Source: an uncultured Eubacteriales bacterium
Lineage (GTDB): Bacteria; Bacillota; Clostridia; Oscillospirales; Oscillospiraceae
NCBI GenBank assembly: GCA_900544975.1
Contig: UQXI01000034.1
Location: 1-27,728, forward strand
Length of the DNA stretch: 27,728 nt
Reading direction: 5' to 3'
The notes under the pieces are model-generated. The model saw nothing but the letters and a program-made list of their open reading frames with translations, made no database searches and had not been told where the DNA came from. The translations under genes were made by a program, and so were the position numbers. Shown one piece after another: positions 6,638-15,595 of this stretch. The number at the start of each line of letters is the position of its first letter. The first letter of the stretch is position 1.

Positions 6638-7543
6638 ATGACAAGTCCATCTGAGCAAAACCTCAACAGAAAAACACGGGCGCTAAAAAGTATTTTAAAA
6701 AACTACCAGCAGGCGGAAGAATCCATTGTAAAGCAGCTTTACATGGAGCATACCTTACACGGCGGGACGGTTGGGTCCATGCGGGAAGATGTGTGGAAAG
6801 GGCTGTTTGAGATGATTTTGCCCAAGAAATTCGTCATTGAGCAGTCGGTTTTTATCATCGATTCCCAAGAAGGGATTTCCCACGAGGTAGACCTGGCGAT
6901 TGTGGACGAGACATATACCCCATATATCTTTCACTACGGAAGGTTGAAGTTTATCCCCATTGAGGCAGTGGCTGCTGTGGTAGAATGTAAGAGTCAGAGC
7001 CTTTCAGAGGATGGGCTCAAAACATGGTGCGAGAGTATCGTATCTTTGAAGACAGCAGATGAGTCGATTGCAAGGACGGCTTCCGGGGTTGCCACAGCAG
7101 CTGTCCCAACGCAAAAAAGCACACGACCCATACGGGTATTATGCGCACTCGCCCCAACCATTAGCACTGAGATACAGAAAATGTTTGATTTTGTTCTTAC
7201 GGCAGATGATAACCCCTCGCGCATTGATGTTTGGGAAAATGAAACATACGGCAACCTTTTTTCGTGGTATGAAACCCTAAATTTTTATGGGCAGGCGGAG
7301 GCACTGCAGGCACTTCAGCAAGAGGAGAAAAGAGGCGAATTGAGAGTAGCGCTAAGGGAGCTCGAGGAAATATCTATACAATCCTACAAAATATACGGCC
7401 AAGATCACAAAAACATCTCCCTCCTCTCCTTCAACTTCCAATTCAACCAACTCCTGATGCTCATCAACAACCCCATGCTGTTCCCCCATCGAGCATATGT
7501 AAAGATGTTTCAGGACCATGTACAAGAAGGGCTGACGGATTGA
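6638..7543 (+). CDS. DUF6602-like protein with nuclease-fold motif
   Basis: This 301-aa protein of unknown function has an N-terminal region with the pattern seen in DUF6602 proteins: a helix, then GGTVGSMREDVWKGLFEMILPKKFVIEQ, then a hydrophobic strand. SHEVDLAIVD (D85) and PIEAVAAVVECKS (E116-C-K118) form a candidate PD-(D/E)xK nuclease core, so DNA or RNA cleavage is possible but not shown. ATG 6638, nine nt after AGGGA, is preferred; TTG 6632 is too close. The C-terminal half is helical without a known motif. It follows RAYT1 directly, may be co-transcribed with it, and is less GC-rich than mnmA, suggesting an accessory insert. Genes of this kind occur in defence-type islands, but no partner gene is visible here. 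Confidence 0.6.
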   Translation: MTSPSEQNLNRKTRALKSILKNYQQAEESIVKQLYMEHTLHGGTVGSMREDVWKGLFEMILPKKFVIEQSVFIIDSQEGISHEVDLAIVDETYTPYIFHYGRLKFIPIEAVAAVVECKSQSLSEDGLKTWCESIVSLKTADESIARTASGVATAAVPTQKSTRPIRVLCALAPTISTEIQKMFDFVLTADDNPSRIDVWENETYGNLFSWYETLNFYGQAEALQALQQEEKRGELRVALRELEEISIQSYKIYGQDHKNISLLSFNFQFNQLLMLINNPMLFPHRAYVKMFQDHVQEGLTD

Positions 7544-7574
7544 GTGTCTCTCAAGAAACACATGGCCTTGCGCC

Positions 7575-8720
7575 GTGAAAGAGGTGTTTACCATAGAAAC
7601 CAACAACCAAAACCGTGCCCTCATTGCCATGAGTGGCGGAGTGGACAGCTCCGTAGCGGCCTATCTCATGAAGCAGGCGGGGTATGAATGCGTGGGAGCC
7701 ACCATGCGGCTGTATGAAAATGAGGACGTGGCCACACTCCGCACCGGAACCTGCTGTTCCCTGGAGGATGTGGAGGATGCCCGGGCAGTGGCGGCCCGGT
7801 TGGGGATGCCCTACTACGTGTTCAACTTCAAAGAAGACTTCGGCCGGCAGGTCATGGACCGGTTTGTAGCGGCTTATGAGGGGGGCTGTACCCCTAATCC
7901 CTGCATTGACTGCAACCGCTACCTGAAATTCGACCGGATGTACCGTCGGGCCCGGGAATTGGGCATTGGCTACGTGGTGACCGGCCACTATGCCCGGATT
8001 CAGCAGAGCGAAACTGGCCGCTGGCTCCTCCTGAAGGGGCCGGACCCGCAGAAGGACCAGAGCTATGTGCTCTACGCCATGACCCAAGAGCAGTTGGCCC
8101 ACACCCAATTCCCCCTGGGAACCCTTCGCAAGGAGGAAGTTCGCGCCATTGCCGAGGCCCAGGGCTTTGTCAACGCCAAAAAGCACGACAGCCAGGATAT
8201 CTGCTTTGTCCCCGATGGGGATTACGCCGCCTTCATTCGCCGCCGGACCGGCAGGACCTATCCCGAGGGCAACTTTGTGGACCCAGAGGGCCATATTCTG
8301 GGACGACACAAAGGCATCATCCATTACACCATCGGCCAACGTCGCGGCCTGGGCGTCTCCGGCGGACGGCCCCTGTATGTCAAAGAAATTCGACCAGAGG
8401 ACAACACCGTGGTACTGGCAGACGACTGCGGCCTGTATGAGCGCACCGCAATCGCCACAGACTTCAACTGGATTGCCCTGGAAGCCCCCGTTTCCCCCAT
8501 CCGAGTCCAAGCCCGGGCCCGCTACCACCAGCCGGAACAGGCGGCCACCGCCACGGTCCTACCAGATGGACGGGTCCAAGTCACCTTCGACCGCCCCCAA
8601 CGGGCCCTGACCAAAGGACAGGCCATTGTGCTGTATCAGGGGGACGTGGTGCTTGGCGGCGGAACCATTCAGGAGATTCAAACAATGGATACAAGTGCTG
8701 CTCAAGGGCTGCCCCTGTAA
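7575..8720 (+). CDS. mnmA: tRNA-specific 2-thiouridylase MnmA
   Basis: This 381-aa cytoplasmic enzyme thiolates U34 of Lys, Glu and Gln tRNAs using ATP and a persulfide sulfur relay. The PP-loop SGGVDSS is at 20-26. The catalytic cysteine C113 (NPCIDCN) and partner C210 (DSQDICF) are both present, as are GHYAR and the C-terminal ARARYHQPE...F..PQRALTKGQAIVLYQGD beta-barrel region. The start is uncertain: GTG 7575 gives a complete N-terminus but has no SD in front, while the AGAGGTG at 7580-7586 precedes a non-standard ATA 7593. No ATG is available before the PP-loop. It sits 31 nt after the DUF6602-like gene. Confidence 0.92.
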   Translation: MKEVFTIETNNQNRALIAMSGGVDSSVAAYLMKQAGYECVGATMRLYENEDVATLRTGTCCSLEDVEDARAVAARLGMPYYVFNFKEDFGRQVMDRFVAAYEGGCTPNPCIDCNRYLKFDRMYRRARELGIGYVVTGHYARIQQSETGRWLLLKGPDPQKDQSYVLYAMTQEQLAHTQFPLGTLRKEEVRAIAEAQGFVNAKKHDSQDICFVPDGDYAAFIRRRTGRTYPEGNFVDPEGHILGRHKGIIHYTIGQRRGLGVSGGRPLYVKEIRPEDNTVVLADDCGLYERTAIATDFNWIALEAPVSPIRVQARARYHQPEQAATATVLPDGRVQVTFDRPQRALTKGQAIVLYQGDVVLGGGTIQEIQTMDTSAAQGLPL

Positions 8721-8883
8721 GGATGGCTCGTGCGCCTTTCGATTTGGATGCAGATTTGATTTGCAGAACCGCCTGCCATCTTTACTGGCCAGACAAGCTC
8801 ACCGCTCTTGACGCAGTCACATTCCAAGCAAAAGAAGCGGGCGGTAGAATGGCAGTCCTTCATAAATTTGTGCAAAAAGTCCT
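8721..8883. other. intergenic stretch after mnmA without a supported gene
   Basis: A 54-codon frame runs from ATG 8723 to 8887, but it has no spaced SD and no recognised domain and its stop overlaps the -35 of the next promoter. No terminator is evident for mnmA. Confidence 0.3.
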
Positions 8884-8912
8884 TTGAAAAATTCGGGCCT
8901 TCGTGCTATACT
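8884..8912 (+). promoter_or_regulatory. sigma-A promoter of the MATE gene
   Basis: TTGAAA (8884-8889), a 17-nt spacer and TATACT (8907-8912) form a near-consensus promoter. Expected transcription start is about 8919, which leaves a leader of about 150 nt before the MATE start codon. Confidence 0.7.
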
Positions 8913-8937
8913 ATTCTTGAACTTAATAGGCAATCAA

Positions 8938-9045
8938 CGACACATGCAGCGCATTTGCGCATAAGTCTGATCACGGTAAGGATATGCGGCATGTGTTGGA
9001 GGCTAATATGTTTGCAGCACATGCGTTTGCATGTGCTGTTTTTTT
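8938..9045 (+). promoter_or_regulatory. attenuator-like leader with alternative hairpins
   Basis: Four segments can pair in two ways. Segment 1 (ACACATGC, 8940-8947) pairs with segment 2 (GCATGTGT, 8989-8996), leaving the 3:4 terminator free to form. Alternatively, segment 2 extended to 8998 pairs with segment 3 (CAGCACATGC, 9015-9024) with one G-U pair, which blocks the terminator. A small hairpin GCGCA-TT-TGCGC sits at 8949-8960. A strong SD (GGAGG, 8998-9002) precedes ATG 9008, whose frame passes through the terminator and into the MATE gene. This fits ribosome-controlled attenuation as in several antibiotic-resistance genes; the inducer is unknown. Confidence 0.6.
9015..9045 (+). terminator. 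intrinsic terminator upstream of MATE gene
   Basis: A perfect 10-bp stem CAGCACATGC / GCATGTGCTG around GTTT is followed by seven T residues (9039-9045). It lies between the promoter and the MATE start and would stop most transcripts unless segment 2 pairs with its left arm. Confidence 0.85.
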
Positions 9046-9067
9046 GCCTCAAATCAAGGAGGTCTCT

Positions 9068-10447
9068 ATGGAAAAAAGTAATTATCTTGGTACTGAAAAG
9101 GTGGGGAAGCTGCTCCGGCAGTTTGCAATCCCCTGCATCTGTTCTCTGATTATCTCATGCCTCTACAACATCGTAGATCAGATTTTTGTCGGTAACGGTG
9201 TCGGGTATCTTGGGAACGCCGCTACTGGTGTCATTTTCCCAATCACGGTAGTCGGCTGGGGATTGAGTCTGTTCTTTGGCGATGGAGCCGCCGCCGCATT
9301 GAGTGTTTCCCTGGGACGCGGGGAAACGGAAAACATTCACAGAAGCGTTGGCAACGCAATTTTGGGTTCTTTTCTCTCCGGTGTGGTAGTGATTGCCGTT
9401 GCGTACTTGTGGGGGGATGGCCTGCTTCGACTGATCGGCGCAACAGACGCCAATCTCCAGATGGCACATGACTATGGTGTGATTATCTTTGCTATGATGC
9501 CACTTGCTATGACACAGAACACCTTAGCATCTATCATCCGTGCAGATGGTAGCCCGAAATACGCTATGGCCGCAATGCTCACCGGGGCAATCATCAACAT
9601 CATCGGTGACCCGATTGCAATTTTTGTGCTGGATATGGGGATCCAAGGCGCGGCCTGGGCTACCATCTTGGGGCAGTTTGTCAGTTTCCTCATTTGTGCT
9701 GTTTATTTAGGTCATTCCAAAACGTTCCGAGTGAAGATCAGTAGCTTCAAGCCCAGCCTGGCCCTTTTGAAGCCGGTCATGGCTTTGGGCACTTCCAGCT
9801 TGTTGACCCAGCTTTCTATCGTAACGATCACGGTGGTCAACAATATCCTGTTGGTGAAGTACGGTACACAGTCGGTCTATGGTGCAGACATTCCCTTGGC
9901 GGCATTCGTGGTCATTATGAAGCTCTTTCAAATCGTATTGAACATCGCGATCGGCATCGCTGCTGGCGCACAACCGATTGTGGGCTACAATTATGGCGCG
10001 AAAAATTATGATCGGGTACAGAAACTATTGAAACTGATCATCAAGTGGACGGTGATTGTTGGCCTGATCTGTACCATCCTGTTTGAAGTGATCCCCGGTA
10101 TGTTCATTCGGATGTTCGGCTCGGCAGACGACCCGATCTATTTTGACTTTGCCGTGCAGTGCCTGCGGATTTATCTCTCCCTGATCCTGTTCACCTGTGT
10201 TCAGAAGGTTTGCGCTATCTTTTTGCAGTCGATTGGAAAAGCCAAAGCCGCTGCGCCGCTGTCTATTTTGCGGGATGTGCTTCTGATTGTCTTTTCTTGC
10301 CTGATCCCAATTGCCTTGGGTGTCACTGGAATTTTCTGGGCTGCGCCAATTGCGGATGTGCTGGCGATTCTGGTTACTGCCGCTGTGATGGTTCGCGTAT
10401 GGAAAGAACTGGCCCACGGAAACAAGGTACCATTCGCCCCAGCATAG
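9068..10447 (+). CDS. MATE family multidrug/cation efflux transporter
   Basis: This 459-aa polytopic membrane protein of the multi-antimicrobial extrusion family is expected to have 12 transmembrane helices in two homologous halves. Family marks include the start LGTEKVGKLLRQFAIP, NIVDQIFVGNGVGYLGNAATGV in helix 1-2, IIRADGSPKYAM, and in the second half GAQPIVGYNYGAKNYDRVQK. It would export drugs or metabolites by sodium or proton antiport; the substrate is not predictable. ATG 9068 with AAGGAGG is the usual MATE start. An in-frame ATG 9008 with an equally good SD would add 20 residues encoded by the leader terminator. Expression is probably attenuated. Confidence 0.92.
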   Translation: MEKSNYLGTEKVGKLLRQFAIPCICSLIISCLYNIVDQIFVGNGVGYLGNAATGVIFPITVVGWGLSLFFGDGAAAALSVSLGRGETENIHRSVGNAILGSFLSGVVVIAVAYLWGDGLLRLIGATDANLQMAHDYGVIIFAMMPLAMTQNTLASIIRADGSPKYAMAAMLTGAIINIIGDPIAIFVLDMGIQGAAWATILGQFVSFLICAVYLGHSKTFRVKISSFKPSLALLKPVMALGTSSLLTQLSIVTITVVNNILLVKYGTQSVYGADIPLAAFVVIMKLFQIVLNIAIGIAAGAQPIVGYNYGAKNYDRVQKLLKLIIKWTVIVGLICTILFEVIPGMFIRMFGSADDPIYFDFAVQCLRIYLSLILFTCVQKVCAIFLQSIGKAKAAAPLSILRDVLLIVFSCLIPIALGVTGIFWAAPIADVLAILVTAAVMVRVWKELAHGNKVPFAPA

Positions 10448-10523
10448 GCAAAAGAACCCCTGTTCTACTACTTTTCGCCGTAAAAAATAAGGGGTTACAA
10501 GCGTATATGTAAGTTTCTTCCAA

Positions 10524-10578
10524 GGGGAAAAACGCTGGTATAGTCCAAATCTACAGACTATACCAGCGTTTAAAATTT
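10524..10578. terminator. bidirectional terminator between MATE and purL
   Basis: A perfect 15-bp inverted repeat (10531-10545 and 10556-10570, loop of 10) lies between the convergent ends of the MATE and purL genes. The minus strand has TTTTT running off the stem and the plus strand has TTTAAAATTT, so it can serve both, better for the purine operon. Confidence 0.85.
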
Positions 10579-10600
10579 CCCAATCAAATGTTATAAAATA

Positions 10601-13600
10601 TTATTTAAAATATTTTACAGCAGATTCGAATAGCTTCATATCAAACTCACCCGGTACATTTTTATACAGGCCAAAGCCCTTCCGCTCGCTGTGGCCCATT
10701 TTGCCCAGAATGCGGCCGTCGGGGGAGGTGATGCCTTCGATGGCGTAGATGGAGCCGTTGGGGTTGAAGCGTACGTCGGTGGTGGCGTTTCCCGCCAGGT
10801 CCACATATTGGGTGGCAATCTGCCCCCGTGCAGCCAATTGCTTCACCAGGGCTTCCTCTGCCAGGAAGCGACCCTCGCCGTGGGAAATGGGCACGGTGTA
10901 CACCTCGCCCACCTGGGTGCCCGAGAGCCAGGGACTCAGGTTGGAGGCCACCCGGGTGCGCACCAGGCGGGACTGGTGGCGGCCAATGGCGTTGTAGGTC
11001 AGGGTGGGACAATCGGCGTCGGTGTCCAGGATCTTACCATAGGGCAGGAGACCCAGCTTGATGAGGGCCTGGAAGCCGTTGCAAATACCCAGCATCAGAC
11101 CGTCCCGCTCCTCCAACAGCGCCGTGATCTCTTCCTTAATGGCGGCATTGCGGAAAAAGGCGGTGATGAATTTGGCGGAGCCGTCCGGCTCATCCCCGCC
11201 GGAGAAGCCGCCGGGGAGGAAAACCATTTGCGCCTTCTTCAGCTTTCCGGCAAATTCCTCCACACTCTGCGCAATGGCGGCTGCCGTTAGATTCCGGATC
11301 ACAAAGATCTCTGCTTCCGCGCCTGCGTCCATCATGGCTTTGGCGGAGTCATACTCGCAGTTGGTACCGGGGAACACGGGAATTAGAACCTTCGGCCGGG
11401 CGGTTTTTGCCGCCGGGCAGACCCGGGTCTGGGCCTGGAAGGATACGGTCTCCACCGGAACCTGAGCATCTGGGATATTACAGGAATACACCGGCTCCAG
11501 CTTCTCTTCGTAGGCCTTCTGCAGGGCCACCCCATCCACGGATTCCCCATGCCAGACAAACCGGCAGTCCGGGCGGATGGTCCCCAGCACCTTGCCCACC
11601 GGCTCATGCCCGTCCAGCTCCAGAACAAAGCTGCCATAGGCATAGCCAAACAGATCCTCCATGGTGACCTTCTCATCAAAATCAAAGCCAAACCCGTTGC
11701 CAAAGGCCATTTTCATCACCGCCTCTGCCGGGCCTCCCATGCCAGGGGTGTATGCGGCCACCGCCGCACCGGAGTGCAGGAGCTTGGTCACCAGCCGGAA
11801 ATGGGCCAGAAGAGACTGGGGATCGGGCAGCCCGGCCTCGTTGTACTGCGGCTGCAGCAGGCAGACGGTGTGACCCGCCGCCTTGAACTCATTGGATACA
11901 ATGTGCTGTACCTGCTCTGTGGTGACGGCAAAGGACACCAGGGTGGGGGGCACATCCAGGTCTTCAAAGGTACCGGACATGGAGTCCTTGCCACCAATGG
12001 CGGCAATCTTCAGATCCTTTTGGGCTTCAAACGCACCCAAGAGGGCTGCCAGGGGCTGGCTCCACCGCTTGGGATCCCGGCCCACCCGCTTGAAATACTC
12101 CTGGAAGGTGAGGTATACGTCTTCATAGGCCGCTCCGGTGGCCACCAGTTTGGCGGCGGACTCCACCACCGCCAAGTACGCCCCGTGATAGGGGCTCTTC
12201 TCGGTAATGAAGGGATTGTAACCCCAGGACATGAGGGAGCACGTATCGGTGTGTCCCTGCTCCAGGCTCACCTTGTGGACCATGGCCTGGATGGGGGTCT
12301 GCTGATGCTTGCCGCCGAAGGGCATGAGCACAGTCCCGGCTCCAATGGTGGAGTCAAACCGCTCCGACAGGCCCCGCTTGGAGCAGGTATTCAAATCCGT
12401 GGCAATGGCCTGAAAATTCTCCAGGAAGCCGCCGAAGACTGGCTTGGCATAGTCCCCCGGTGCATCCAGTTGAACGGTGATGTGCTTCTCTGCGCCGTTG
12501 GAGTTTAGGAACTCCCGGCTCACATCCACAATGGTGTTCCCGTTCCAGTGCATCCGCAACCGGGGATTCTCCGTCACCGTGGCCACCACCGTGGCTTCCA
12601 GGTTTTCCCGGGCAGCCAGTTCCAGGAAGCGGCCCACATCGGAAGCAGCCACCACCACCGCCATCCGCTCCTGGGACTCCGAAATGGCCAGCTCTGTGCC
12701 GTCCAGACCGTCATACTTCTTGGGCACCCGGTTCAGATCAATCTCCAGCCCATCGGCCAGCTCACCAATGGCCACAGACACGCCGCCTGCACCAAAGTCG
12801 TTGCACCGCTTGATCATCCGGGTGGCTTCGCCGTTGCGGAACAGACGCTGAAGCTTCCGCTCTTCGGGAGCGTTGCCCTTTTGCACTTCCGCACCGCAGG
12901 ACTCCAGGGAGTGGAGGTTATGGCTCTTGGAAGAGCCGGTTGCGCCGCCGCAGCCGTCCCGGCCCGTGCGTCCACCCAGGAGAATCACCTGATCCCCTGG
13001 CTGGGGGCACTCCCGGCGCACATTTTTCTCTGGAACCGCTGCAATCACAGCGCCAATTTCCATCCGCTTGGCCGCATATCCCGGGTGGTAGAGCTCATCC
13101 ACCATGCCTGTGGCCAGGCCAATTTGGTTGCCGTAAGAGGAATAGCCCGCCGCCGCCGTGGTCACCAGCTTCCGCTGGGGCAGTTTGCCAGGCAGGGTCT
13201 CCGACACCGGCGTCAAGGGGTCCGCCGCGCCGGTGACCCGCATAGCCCCATATACATAGGCCCGGCTGGCCAGGGGGTCTCGGATGGCTCCTCCAATGCA
13301 GGTAGCCGCGCCACCGAAGGGCTCAATCTCCGTGGGGTGGTTGTGGGTTTCATTTTTAAAGAGCAGGAGCCAGGGCTCCTCTTTCCCGTCTACGGTGACG
13401 GTCATGTGGACGGTACAGGCGTTGATCTCCTCGCTCTCGTCCAGCTTGGACAAAAGGCCCTGCTTGTGCAAATACTTGGCTGCCAGGGTCCCAATGTCCA
13501 TGAGATTCACCGGCTTGGTGCGGCCCAGCTCCCGGCGGGTGGCCAGGTAGTCTTCATAAGCCTTTTGCAGCAGGGGATCGGCAAACTGCACGGCGTCGAT

Positions 13601-14287
13601 GGTAGTGAGGAAGGTGGTGTGGCGGCAGTGATCGGACCAGTAGGTGTCGATCATGCGAATTTCCGTGATGGTGGGGCAACGGCCCTCTTGGCGGAAATAG
13701 GTCTGGCAGAAGGCAGTGTCGTCCAGATCCATGGCCAGCCCCAGAGTCTTCACAAGATCCTCCAGGCCCTCCCGGTCCAGGTCCAAAAAGCCCTCCAAGG
13801 TCTTGACCGTCTCGGGAATGGGGTACTCCACCCGGAGGGTCTCCGGCTTGGCCAAGGCAGCCTCCCGGGCCTCCACCGGATTGATCACATACTTCTTGAC
13901 CGCCTCCACTTCCTCTTCTGTGAGGGCGCCCTCCAGAACATACACCTTTGCCGTGCGCACCAACGGCCGCTCTCCTTGAGAGATGATCTGGATGCACTGG
14001 GCGGCAGAGTCGGCCCGCTGGTCAAACTGACCGGGGAGATACTCTGTGGCAAAGACCGCCCCGTGGGCTTCCATGGTCTCGGAAGCCACGTCCAACTGCG
14101 GTTCTGAAAACACCGTCTTTACGGCGTAGTCAAACAGGTCCTTTTCAATGTGTTCCACATCATAGCGGTTGATGATCCGGACCCCGGTCAGGCTCCGGAT
14201 TTGCAGAAGTTCCCGGACCTCGTGGCACAAATCCGCCGCTTCTTTGGCCAGTTCCTTCTTTTTTTCTACGTAAACTCGATAAACCAT
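10601..14287 (-). CDS. purL: phosphoribosylformylglycinamidine synthase, single-chain
   Basis: This 1228-aa enzyme converts FGAR, glutamine and ATP to FGAM (step 4 of purine synthesis). The order is an N-terminal PurS-like region, a linker, two ATP-binding PurM-type synthase halves and a C-terminal glutaminase. Visible marks are TYWSDHCRHT (215-224) and FKNETHNHPTEIEPFGGAATCIGG in the synthase part, and Cys1069 in MLGICNGFQ and His1136 in SHGEGRF in the glutaminase. The length fits the clostridial/streptococcal single-chain form rather than separate PurS, PurQ and PurL. ATG 14287 has GGGAGG seven nt upstream; the longer frame upstream overlaps purD and is not used. It is the last gene of the operon, before a strong terminator. 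Confidence 0.96.
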   Translation of the reverse strand: MVYRVYVEKKKELAKEAADLCHEVRELLQIRSLTGVRIINRYDVEHIEKDLFDYAVKTVFSEPQLDVASETMEAHGAVFATEYLPGQFDQRADSAAQCIQIISQGERPLVRTAKVYVLEGALTEEEVEAVKKYVINPVEAREAALAKPETLRVEYPIPETVKTLEGFLDLDREGLEDLVKTLGLAMDLDDTAFCQTYFRQEGRCPTITEIRMIDTYWSDHCRHTTFLTTIDAVQFADPLLQKAYEDYLATRRELGRTKPVNLMDIGTLAAKYLHKQGLLSKLDESEEINACTVHMTVTVDGKEEPWLLLFKNETHNHPTEIEPFGGAATCIGGAIRDPLASRAYVYGAMRVTGAADPLTPVSETLPGKLPQRKLVTTAAAGYSSYGNQIGLATGMVDELYHPGYAAKRMEIGAVIAAVPEKNVRRECPQPGDQVILLGGRTGRDGCGGATGSSKSHNLHSLESCGAEVQKGNAPEERKLQRLFRNGEATRMIKRCNDFGAGGVSVAIGELADGLEIDLNRVPKKYDGLDGTELAISESQERMAVVVAASDVGRFLELAARENLEATVVATVTENPRLRMHWNGNTIVDVSREFLNSNGAEKHITVQLDAPGDYAKPVFGGFLENFQAIATDLNTCSKRGLSERFDSTIGAGTVLMPFGGKHQQTPIQAMVHKVSLEQGHTDTCSLMSWGYNPFITEKSPYHGAYLAVVESAAKLVATGAAYEDVYLTFQEYFKRVGRDPKRWSQPLAALLGAFEAQKDLKIAAIGGKDSMSGTFEDLDVPPTLVSFAVTTEQVQHIVSNEFKAAGHTVCLLQPQYNEAGLPDPQSLLAHFRLVTKLLHSGAAVAAYTPGMGGPAEAVMKMAFGNGFGFDFDEKVTMEDLFGYAYGSFVLELDGHEPVGKVLGTIRPDCRFVWHGESVDGVALQKAYEEKLEPVYSCNIPDAQVPVETVSFQAQTRVCPAAKTARPKVLIPVFPGTNCEYDSAKAMMDAGAEAEIFVIRNLTAAAIAQSVEEFAGKLKKAQMVFLPGGFSGGDEPDGSAKFITAFFRNAAIKEEITALLEERDGLMLGICNGFQALIKLGLLPYGKILDTDADCPTLTYNAIGRHQSRLVRTRVASNLSPWLSGTQVGEVYTVPISHGEGRFLAEEALVKQLAARGQIATQYVDLAGNATTDVRFNPNGSIYAIEGITSPDGRILGKMGHSERKGFGLYKNVPGEFDMKLFESAVKYFK

Positions 14288-14312
14288 AGGGTTTCCTCCC
14301 TTTTGCCACAAA

Positions 14313-15578
14313 TTAAACTGGGGCTTGCAGGGCCCGGGCGCCGATGTCGCTTCTGCGGTAGACGTTGTCGAATTGTACTTCCCCGGCCAAACGGTAGGCC
14401 TCTGCAATGGCCTGCTCCAAAGTGTCGGCCACAGCGGTGGTGCCGGTGACCCGGCCTCCGGAGGTGGCCAGCGTCCCGTCTACCAGCTTGGCCCCGGCTA
14501 CATAGGTGTGGGCCGCAGCCTCCGGCGTCATCGTGATGGGGAAGTCCTTTTCATAGGACAGGGGATACCCCCGGGAGGCGTTGATGACACAGCAGGCAAA
14601 CCCATCTGAGAACTTCACTTCCGTCTCAGCCAGCGTACCGGCAGTGGTGGCCTGCATCGCAGTCAGAAGGTCCGATTCCATCAGGGGCAACACCACCTGG
14701 GTCTCCGGGTCGCCAAACCGGCAGTTGTACTCAATGACCTTGGGCCCGTCCTTGGTCAGCATCAGGCCAAAATACAAACATCCCGTGAAGGGCCGCCCCT
14801 CTGCGGCCATGGCCCGGATGGTGGGCAGGAAGATCTCCTCCATACACTCCAGGGCCACTTGCGGCGTGTAATAGGGGTTGGGGGCCACGGCGCCCATCCC
14901 GCCGGTGTTGAGTCCTTCATCTCCATCCAGGGCCCGTTTGTGATCCATAGAGGAGACCATAGGCTTCACGGTTTTGCCATCCGTAAAGGCCAGCACAGAA
15001 ACCTCTGGGCCTTCTAGGAATTCCTCAATGACTACGGTGGAGCCGCTTTTGCCGAATTTGGCGTTTGCCATCATATCGGTGACTGCACCTATGGCCTCCT
15101 CCCGGGTCTGGCAGATGAGGACGCCCTTCCCCAGGGCCAGGCCGTCGGCCTTGACCACCAGGGGAAGCGGCTGCGCCTGGACGTAGTCCAGCGCCGCCTG
15201 TAAATCAGAGAAGGTCTCATACCGGGCGGTGGGAATGTGGTACTTTTTCATCAGGTCCTTGGCAAAGGCCTTGCTGCCTTCCAGGATAGCGGCGTTTTGC
15301 TTGGGCCCAAAGCAGGGTACCCCAATTTCATTCAGCCGGTCCACACAGCCCAGAACCAGGGGATCGTCCGGGGTGACCACGGCATAATCCACAGGATGCT
15401 CTTTGGCAAACTGCACAATGCCGTCCAGGTCCGTAGCGCCGATGGGCACACAGGTGGCGTCCGCAGAGATGCCGCCGTTGCCGGGCAGGGCAAAAATCTC
15501 TGTGACGGCAGGGTTTTCTTTTAATTTCTTGATGATGGCGTGTTCCCGGCCGCCACCGCCAACCACTAAAATCTTCAT
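14313..15578 (-). CDS. purD: phosphoribosylamine-glycine ligase
   Basis: This 421-aa ATP-grasp enzyme joins phosphoribosylamine and glycine to give GAR (step 2). The N-terminal MKILVVGGGGREHA, ATP-grasp motif KADGLALGKGV, MDHKRALDGDEGLNTGGMGA and NCRFGDPETQ are all present and full length. The start is ATG 15578, with GGGAGGG four nt upstream; an in-frame upstream extension lacks homology. It lies between the AICAR formyltransferase (17-nt gap) and purL (25-nt gap). Confidence 0.96.
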   Translation of the reverse strand: MKILVVGGGGREHAIIKKLKENPAVTEIFALPGNGGISADATCVPIGATDLDGIVQFAKEHPVDYAVVTPDDPLVLGCVDRLNEIGVPCFGPKQNAAILEGSKAFAKDLMKKYHIPTARYETFSDLQAALDYVQAQPLPLVVKADGLALGKGVLICQTREEAIGAVTDMMANAKFGKSGSTVVIEEFLEGPEVSVLAFTDGKTVKPMVSSMDHKRALDGDEGLNTGGMGAVAPNPYYTPQVALECMEEIFLPTIRAMAAEGRPFTGCLYFGLMLTKDGPKVIEYNCRFGDPETQVVLPLMESDLLTAMQATTAGTLAETEVKFSDGFACCVINASRGYPLSYEKDFPITMTPEAAAHTYVAGAKLVDGTLATSGGRVTGTTAVADTLEQAIAEAYRLAGEVQFDNVYRRSDIGARALQAPV

Positions 15579-15595
15579 GCTGCCCTCCCGATGGT

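Noticed and set aside
8723..8887. 54-codon frame after mnmA
   Set aside because: It has no spaced SD and no recognised motif, and its stop overlaps the -35 of the MATE promoter. It might be a gene remnant but is not supported.
10455..10496. Hairpin AACCCC...GGGGTT right after the MATE stop as its terminator
   Set aside because: The stem is only 6-7 bp with a loop of about 28 nt and no T-run; the inverted repeat at 10531-10570 is far better.
12548..14107. 519-codon open frame antisense to purL
   Set aside because: It is a shadow of the purL reading frame, with no SD or recognisable domain.
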